Source of the DNA: Cotesia glomerata
Taxonomy: Eukaryota; Arthropoda; Insecta; Hymenoptera; Braconidae
DNA length: 64,000 nt
Reading direction: 5' to 3'
NCBI RefSeq assembly: GCF_020080835.1
Contig: NC_058159.1
Span: 11,222,001-11,286,000, forward strand
Positions 57,779-64,000 of the stretch are shown piece after piece (the stretch's first letter is position 1; each line of letters opens with the position of its first letter). The translations under genes were made by a program, and so were the position numbers. The notes beneath the pieces are model-generated. The model was not told where the DNA came from. It searched no databases and saw nothing but the letters and a program-made list of their open reading frames with translations.

Positions 57779-60766
57779 AGATACTGCAGCTCAACCTCAA
57801 TCATTGTGAGGCTGCACATGACTTGCTTCTGCAGACAGTGCGTGAACTAGGGCCTGACCTTGTACTAATAGCTGAGCCATATAAATGCCTTAAAGGCAAA
57901 TTATGGGAAACGGACACGACCACTAGGGCCGTCATTTGGTCCTGTGGCAAGCTCCCATTCAGAGCGTAGTTAATAATTGCAATGCCGGCTTTGTAGCAGT
58001 ATCAGTAGATGGCGTTCGCTTCTATAGCTGCTACGCACCACCTAGCCTCTCTATTGTTGACTTCACTAACTTTCTGGATCGACTGACAGAGGACGCGAAG
58101 CAGCATCATCCAGTCGCGATAGCCGGCGACTTTAACTCCTGGGCAGTAGACTGGGGTAGCAAGCTAACTAACGCACGAGGTAAAGCGTTACTTGAGGCTT
58201 TACTGCATTAGACGTAGTCTTACTCAACAGTGGTGACACACCAACCTACACCAAAGGAGACGCAAGTTCCATCGTAGACCTCACGTTCGTCAGTAGCAGC
58301 CTCGCGAGAGGTAACCTCAACTGGAAGGTGCTGGATATCTACACTGCCAGTGACCACAACGCGATTCTCTGGGAGATATCAAATGACCAGGATACTAGAG
58401 GAACTAGTAGGTTACCTAACCACATTCGGTGGAGAGTACAATCTTTCGACGTGGGTACGCTGACGACTGCTTTGGATAATGGCCCGATCACCGCTGGATG
58501 CGCAGAAGATCAGACTAAAGAACTTATGAAAAGAGTGACCGAAGCTTGTGACGCCAGTATGCCACGAAAACGAGGCATAAATAGAAGACCCGCGGTGCAC
58601 TGGTGGAACGATCACATCAGCGCTCTTCGTAAAGAATGCCTCAGGAAAAGAAGAATATCACAGCGTGGCTTCCGTCGACCTAACCTTGCAGAACTGGTGG
58701 CAGAGTATAAAAAGGCCCGTCGGGAACTAAACAAAGCCATCAAGGATAATAAAAGACGCTGTTGGAAAGAACTCGTCGAAGAAGTGGAGAAAGGACCCAT
58801 GGGGCAAACCGTACAAAGGTGGTCACGGCCCACCTGAAATACCAGCCAATGCCGTCGCCTACGTGTCCGCGGCTCCTAGAGAGGATTGTTACTGTGCTGT
58901 TTCCTCAACAACCGGTATTCACCGGCCAGTTAAAGGCAGCTAAACCCTGAAGACATTCCATCTGTCACGGAAGAAGAACTAATGGAGGCTTGTAACCGCG
59001 TAGGGAATAACAAAGCGCCGGGACTAGACGGAATCCCCTATATTGCCTTGAAAACAGCCATAAAGGCAGCACCAACGTTATTCTTGAAAGTTTACAATAC
59101 GTGCCTCAAAGGAAGGGACATTTCCTCGGAAATGGAAACAACAACGACTGGTTCTACTCCCTAAAGGAAAAAAGCCACCAGAAGAGCCGTCATCTTACCG
59201 TCCACTTTGTATGCTGGATACAGCCGGTAAGATATTCGAACGCATAATTCATCAAAGAATAGAAGCAGTTGCAGATCCACTCCTGGCAAACAACCAGTAT
59301 GGATTCCGAAAAGGACGATCAACCCTGGACGCGATCAATCTGGTTGTTACTACGGCCCAGGAGGCAATTGCAGGAACCAGATGGAAGGGTGGTACGAAGA
59401 AGTACTGCCTGGTGGCGACGTTAGACATCAAAAACGCCTTCAACTCTGCTAACTGGGACTGCATTATGCAAGCTCTTCAAAGAGAAGAACGTGCCAGGAT
59501 ACCTAAGTAAAATAGTAGCTAGCTACTTCACGGATAGAGATCCTCAGATATGACACAAAGGACGGTCCGAAAGAGTACGAAATCACCGGAGGTGTTCCGC
59601 AGGAGCTCTGTTCTTGGCCCACTGCTGTGGAATATCATGTATGACGGGCTTCTAAGGCTAAAGATCCCAAGAAATATTAAACTTGTAGCGTATGCGGACG
59701 ACGTGGCCGTAGTGATTGTCGCTAAACACCTGGACGAGATTCACCACATGTTTGATCTAGCATTCCAGCAAGTAAACCAGTGGATGGACACAATGAATCT
59801 TCAACTGGCGAAACATAAGACTGAGGCAGTGCTTATTACCAGCAGGAAAGTGTTAGAGACCATCAATCTTAGAGTCGGCGAACAAGAAATCACATCACAA
59901 CCTTATATCCGATATTTGGGAGTGATGCTTGATGCCGTCTCAACTTTAAACAGCAAGTGGAACACGTCAGTGCCAAAGCGTCAGTAGTAAGGGCAAGCCT
60001 CGCACGATTGATGCCTAACGTCGGAGGCCCAAAGCAGAGCAGGAGACTATTGTTGGCAACTGTAGTCACATCAGTGCTTACGTACGGAATATCCATTTGG
60101 GCCGATGCGCTAGAATTACAAGAAGCATGGAGAAAGGCTGGACCAGTATATCGCCTGAGTGCCCTAAGAGTAGCTTGCGCCTTCCGCACAATATCTGAGG
60201 AAGCAGTGTGCGTAATTTCTGGAACTCTACCTCTCAGAGTCCTAGCTGAAGAAAGAAGGAACCTTTACCAACGAAAGAGGTCAACAACACTGAGCGCAGA
60301 AGAACTCAGAACGGAACAAAGACAGCACAGCATCGCACGATGGCAATCTCAGTGGGATGCCGCAGAGAAGGGTAGATGGACGCATCGTCTCATACCAAAG
60401 ATCGACATTTGGCTGAACCGGAAACACGGAGAGGTCAACTACTACCTAACGCAGATGTTGTCAGGACATGGCTGTTTTCGGGCTTATCTTCACCGCTTTA
60501 GGCATGACGATTCTCCGGGTGCCCGTCCTGCCCTGGAGTCACTGAAGATGCGGAGCACGTTTTTCGAGTGCTCGCGTTTTAATCCACAACGTGAGGAGCT
60601 GGAGAGGATCTTGAAGAGGAGAAGTCAACCAGAGTCAGTCGTAGAAGCAATGCTGTCTTCAGAAGCTGCCTGGAATGCAACGAACACTTTTGCCACAGAA
60701 GTGCTTACAGAGCTGCGTTCCATCGAGAGAAAAAGAGCAAAGACAGAATCTAGAAGGAAGAAATAA
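57775..60766 (+). pseudogene. R1-clade ORF2 (endonuclease + RT), copy B
   Basis: The endonuclease reads MKILQLNLNHCEAAHD, AGDFNSWAVDWGSK and TASDHNAILWEI. The RT reads NNKAPGLDGIPY, YGFRKGRSTLDA, ATLDIKNAFNSANW, SVLGPLLWNIMYDG and AYADDVAVVI. The thumb/C-terminal domain runs MEHVSAKASVVRASLARL to ERKRAK. Frame changes were seen near 57958, 58205, 58795, 58930, 59110, 59490-59600 and 59935, and near 60535 in the CCHC region. Nearly all look like single-base indels while the protein sequence between them is well conserved. Confidence 0.88.
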
Positions 60767-61010
60767 CATCTTAGCCACCAGAAGGAAGAGCGGCAGCTAA
60801 TTCCTCCCCCGCGAAAAATGCCTTACGGCGGTACCATGGGGGATCAGAGGATAGAAAGAAAGAAGAGGGTTTAGGGTTTAGTGGGTAGGGGCGTTAGCGT
60901 CGAGTTTTTAGTATGACGCTGCGTCGAGTCGCCACATATCCAGGCCAAACAACTATGCCTAGAATCCGTAAAAAGGATTCCCCTAAAGGAAAAAAACACA
61001 CACACACACA

Positions 61011-61977
61011 CCCCGTGTCGGGCTGCTGGGACTCACATCGGGCGCCTCCCCAGGTGGCGGATAGGGGAATGCCTGACACATATGTCAGGTAACGAGGAAA
61101 TCAAATACTCGGGGTGGACCAAACCCTGCAGAACAAAACGATATGGAAATGTCACAGAACTTTCAAAAATCGTTTACCGCACAGGGGAGGGATACTTCAG
61201 TGCCAGCGAAGGAAGGCGTCCAAACGGGCCTGAACTCGTCGTCATCAAGTGACCGTTTGGACAGCAGGGTGGACCCAATGGCTCTGCTGTCTAGTAGTGC
61301 TACAGGGAGTAACACAACAGCTCAGATGGAAGTAGACGTACAGCCGAGCAACTTTTCTATAGAGAGTGGAGGGCCTATTGCTTACATCAATACTCATGCT
61401 CACCGAGAAAGGATCAACTCTCTATCGACCGTCACTTGCCAAAAATCACCAATGGAACGACTCGGCAGCAAGATCGAAAAGTTAGCTGATTTCATTAAGG
61501 ACAAAAGAAATCTCCATCACGAAATCAGAAAATTGGTTACGTCCATTGCCACGGCATATAGGCTGGCCAACAAATCACCAACGACGTCGGCAATAACCAC
61601 GCAAATATCTCCGTAGATGACTACAAAAGCACAGTCACCTTTAGTCACGCCTGAGAAACCACAACAGCAAGGAGAGAAAAACAACAAGAAGAGGCTGCTG
61701 TCCACGCCCAGCCCTTCCTCAGTAAATGACAAGCCAGCGCAGAAAAAGACAGCCCGAAAAGATACCTGGACTAAACTGACTTGGCAAAAGAAAAAGAAGG
61801 AAAGAGAACAGGAGCTAGCGGCTCAATCTGCTACAGCCCAAAACCAGCCAAGCAATGATGGCTCCAAGAAACCGAGGAGGAAAAAGACAAGAACTAAAGC
61901 TGTGCGTGTCCAACCAGCTGAAGGGTGAACATACGCCGATCTCCTCAAGGAAATCAAGGCCAAGGTAAGCCCTGTCG
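61011..61977 (+). mobile_element. R1-clade non-LTR element, copy E (second family, 3' truncated)
   Basis: It begins directly at the (CA)n tract ending copy B, giving a head-to-tail pair. A ~130-bp 5' UTR (with CATCGGGCGCCTCCCC) and about 60 percent of ORF1 are present. It is cut at GTAAGCCCTGTCG, where copy D continues normally. Confidence 0.88.
61143..61977 (+). pseudogene. R1-clade ORF1 fragment, copy E
   Basis: MEMSQNFQKSFTAQGRDTS, then ERLGSKIEKLADFIKDKRNL and a Lys/Gln-rich region (KKKKEREQELAAQ). Stops occur at 61614 and 61926; the second is TGA where copy D has CGA, a CpG-type transition. Zinc knuckles and all of ORF2 are absent. Confidence 0.85.
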
Positions 61978-62344
61978 CAGTGTTGCCGATGGGTCGAATC
62001 TCGATTACCCTTTCCTCAAAGTTCGATTACCCGTTTTTACCCAACACTGTTGCCAACTCTATTTTGAGAGCGGCAAATAATATGAAAATTTATTTATAAT
62101 TTTATACCCTTACAGTATTGACAATATGAAATGCATAAAATAATTAATTATTAAATAAAATCCTTTATTTTATATAAAAATGTTATAATGTTTGTAGCAA
62201 CATTATTATAAATTTAATGTTTAAAATTTTTACAAAAGTCATAACGTAACATGCATAAATATACTAATATTTAAACGTCTTTCTTATCCCAAATATTAGT
62301 ATTTAACATTTCTTGATTTGGTTCAAAGTTAATAGTATCACTAT
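61978..62344. other. Junction sequence, no gene
   Basis: It starts CAGTGTTGCCGATGGG and contains CCAACACTGTTGCC near 62041. CAGTGTTGCC-type ends occur in some hAT MITEs, but a matching terminus was not found. The rest is AT-rich. Confidence 0.4.
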
Positions 62345-64000
62345 CTTAGATTAGATTAGATTAGATTAATTTATTGTTATGCCAAAGCCAATTTGGCCAG
62401 ATGGCAATATTCAGAAATTAAGTACATAAATTTGTTTAACAGTTAATTATACAATGATTATTTGCTATACCTAAATTATAACAAAATTGATATAATAAGT
62501 ATTTATAAATATTAACGATTTTACATATCAAGTAACAATGTTAAAAATAAGAGTTTAATTCTGATAATAGTAAACAAATAAAACGATTTAACCAATTATA
62601 GTTAATGAGACAATAGAGATTAAATATCCAGATTAAATAAGTAATCGAACAGTTTATTCTTGAAGATTTCTAGGCTAGATGAGTTAAAAATGTCTACTGG
62701 AAGTTCATCCCAAAGACGTATGACCGTTACAACAAAAGAATATTCATAATGAGTTGTAGCAAAATTCGGCATTTTGAAACTACTGTTTTTCTTTGCTGCT
62801 AATCTTTCAGAGTGCCTAACAGTAAGATCTTCACAGAATAAATCTCGCAAGTAACAAGGTTTTTCTATGTCTAAAAGTTTATAAAAATAGCAAGCAACAT
62901 AATAAATACGGCGACTTTTAATAGATAACCAACCAAGCTCACGTCTGTAAGGCGTGATGTGTTCATCCTGCTTCAAGTGAAAGATAAAGCAAATAGCTGA
63001 GTTTAACGCACGTTGAAGTTTACGATCATTTTCATATAATGAATTTGTTAAAACAATAATGCAATAGTCAATTAGGGGTAAAATAGTTGCTGAGACTAGA
63101 AGTTTTTTTATATTAGCAGTGTAAATATTTTTACGTAGTTTCAGACTATATAATGCAGAGTTTATTTTGCTTACTGTTTTTGCAACATGAAAATTCCAAG
63201 ATAGATCACTCGATAAATGGAGTCCAAGACACTTAGCCGAGTCCGTATACGGGAGTGTCACACCATCAATGATGATAGGGGGTAATCCTTCACGTATAAG
63301 AGATTTCACTCTATTATTTGATCCTTACAGCATGGCTTTTGTTTTAAGAAGATTTACTTCTAAGCCATTCTCTCTGGCCCAATCAGCAACAGCTTGGGCA
63401 TCAACATTTATCAGCCTTATTGCTTCATGGAGCTGATACGAATAGAAATGTAAGTAGATGTATGTGTCATCGGCAAATAGACCATATCGACTATATGCCA
63501 GCCGTTTAGTTACTAGGTTCATAACTATTAAAAATAATATAGGTCCTAGGACCGAGCCTTGAGGAACACCAGACGTGGTTTCAACAAAACCCACCGGAAT
63601 CCCTTGTTCATCTACCACTGACTGACTCCTATTAGTCAGATATGAAAAGAACCAGATGATTGTATCAATAGAGAAGCCTAATTCAACCGAGGTTCTCAAA
63701 ATAACTTTATGGTCAACATAATCAAAAGCTTTGGTTAGATCAAACAAGACTAAGAGCGTCAGTTTATTATTATCCATGGCTTTGCTGATGTCATCTACAA
63801 GTTTTAACAAAGCAGGCTGAGTACCATGATGTTTTCTGAAGCCAGATTGATAGTTATCAAGCAATTCATTGTCCTCAAGATAGTTCATCACTTGATTGGC
63901 TACTACTCGTTCAAATACTTTACTTAGATGCGAAGTATTAGCTATCGGACGAGTATCAGATAACGAACGCGGTGGAGAGACTTTGTTTAATGGGATAATG
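62345..64000 (-). mobile_element. CR1/Jockey-group non-LTR element, minus strand, 5' part outside window
   Basis: This is the same family as the element at 1-2900. Read on the minus strand it ends with the TGCCA/TGGCA hairpin (62406-62380), AACAATAAATTAA and a (TCTAA)n tail. It runs off the right edge within ORF2. Confidence 0.88.
62620..64000 (-). pseudogene. Non-LTR reverse transcriptase, second CR1/Jockey copy
   Basis: From the window edge: PLNKVSPPRSLSDTRPIAN, YQSGFRKHHGTQPALLK, LFDLTKAFDYVDH, SGVPQGSVLGPILF and the FADD box. The thumb ends FNLDI. The frame is intact except for a single TAA near 63327 (KAMLxGSNNRVKS), so it is better preserved than the copy at the left edge and serves as the reference that reveals the CT-repeat frameshift there. 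Confidence 0.9.

Larger units (their letters stand above)
55885..60996 (+). mobile_element. R1-clade non-LTR element, copy B (full length, heavily frameshifted)
   Basis: A complete order of 540-bp 5' UTR, ORF1, ORF2 and 3' UTR, bounded by (AC)n at 55830-55884 and a short A6(CA)n at 60991-61010. The 3' UTR shares GGGTTTAGTGGGTAGGGGCG with copy C. It is closely related to C along its length but has many single-base indels. Confidence 0.92.

Noticed and set aside
60868..60890. GGGTTTAGGGTTTAG in R1 3' UTRs, resembling telomere repeats (also near 55216)
   Set aside because: Only two units, not the insect TTAGG form, and conserved as part of the 3' UTR in copies B and C.

Overview
This window looks like a repeat-dominated stretch of an arthropod, most likely insect, nuclear genome. 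The evidence is AT-rich intergenic DNA, spliced gene fragments with short introns, and non-LTR elements of the CR1/Jockey and R1 clades. A BEL/Pao LTR element, Penelope-like elements and many hairpin MITEs point the same way. No bacterial-type operon, CRISPR array, rRNA gene or functional tRNA gene was seen. The species cannot be named from the sequence; a parasitoid wasp or similar insect is only a guess. Almost every open frame belongs to a mobile element, and most carry frameshifts or nonsense codons.

Layout. 1-2.9 kb: CR1/Jockey-type ORF2, frameshifted. 3.1-6.2 kb: a broken PIN-like gene on the minus strand, split by a TTAA-flanked MITE and by a 2.4-kb DNA transposon with 8-bp target duplications that carries its own spliced gene remnant. 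6.8-8.3 kb: foldback repeats and a 189-bp tandem duplication. 10.1-17.0 kb: a large inverted-repeat (foldback) element, itself invaded by a GT-microsatellite-bearing repeat and a CR1 fragment. 17.5-20.5 kb: an R1-clade element (copy A, minus strand) whose ORF2 is fused to an inverted minisatellite. 24.0-25.2 kb: remnant of an apparently cellular, spliced gene. 25.9-27.2 kb: a 1.3-kb palindrome. 27.5-35.2 kb: an uncharacterised gene whose intron holds a young BEL/Pao element (28456-34073) with near-identical LTRs, intact pol and almost no gag. 36.0-42.2 kb: a Penelope-like element and an inverted truncated copy, both ending in a hammerhead-ribozyme-like motif; the first is split by a 2.3-kb TA-flanked transposon. 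42.9-62 kb: repeat-family copies and four plus-strand R1-clade elements (D, C, B, E), nearly all bounded by (AC)n tracts. 62.3-64 kb: a second CR1/Jockey copy on the minus strand.

How the parts relate. A roughly 970-bp repeat family carries a (GT/AC)n tract that serves as the landing site of the R1-clade elements, giving head-to-tail clusters. In all four R1 copies that reach the junction, the ORF1 stop and ORF2 start overlap as ATGA, suggesting coupled translation. The three CR1/Jockey copies share a 3' hairpin but end in different tandem tails. Several insertions can be excised on paper to recover an uninterrupted target, which fixes their exact ends. The most unusual signals are the strand-asymmetric CGCT enrichment across the whole BEL element, the DNA transposon carrying a spliced gene, the microsatellite-targeted R1 array and the paired ribozyme-like ends of the Penelope-like copies.
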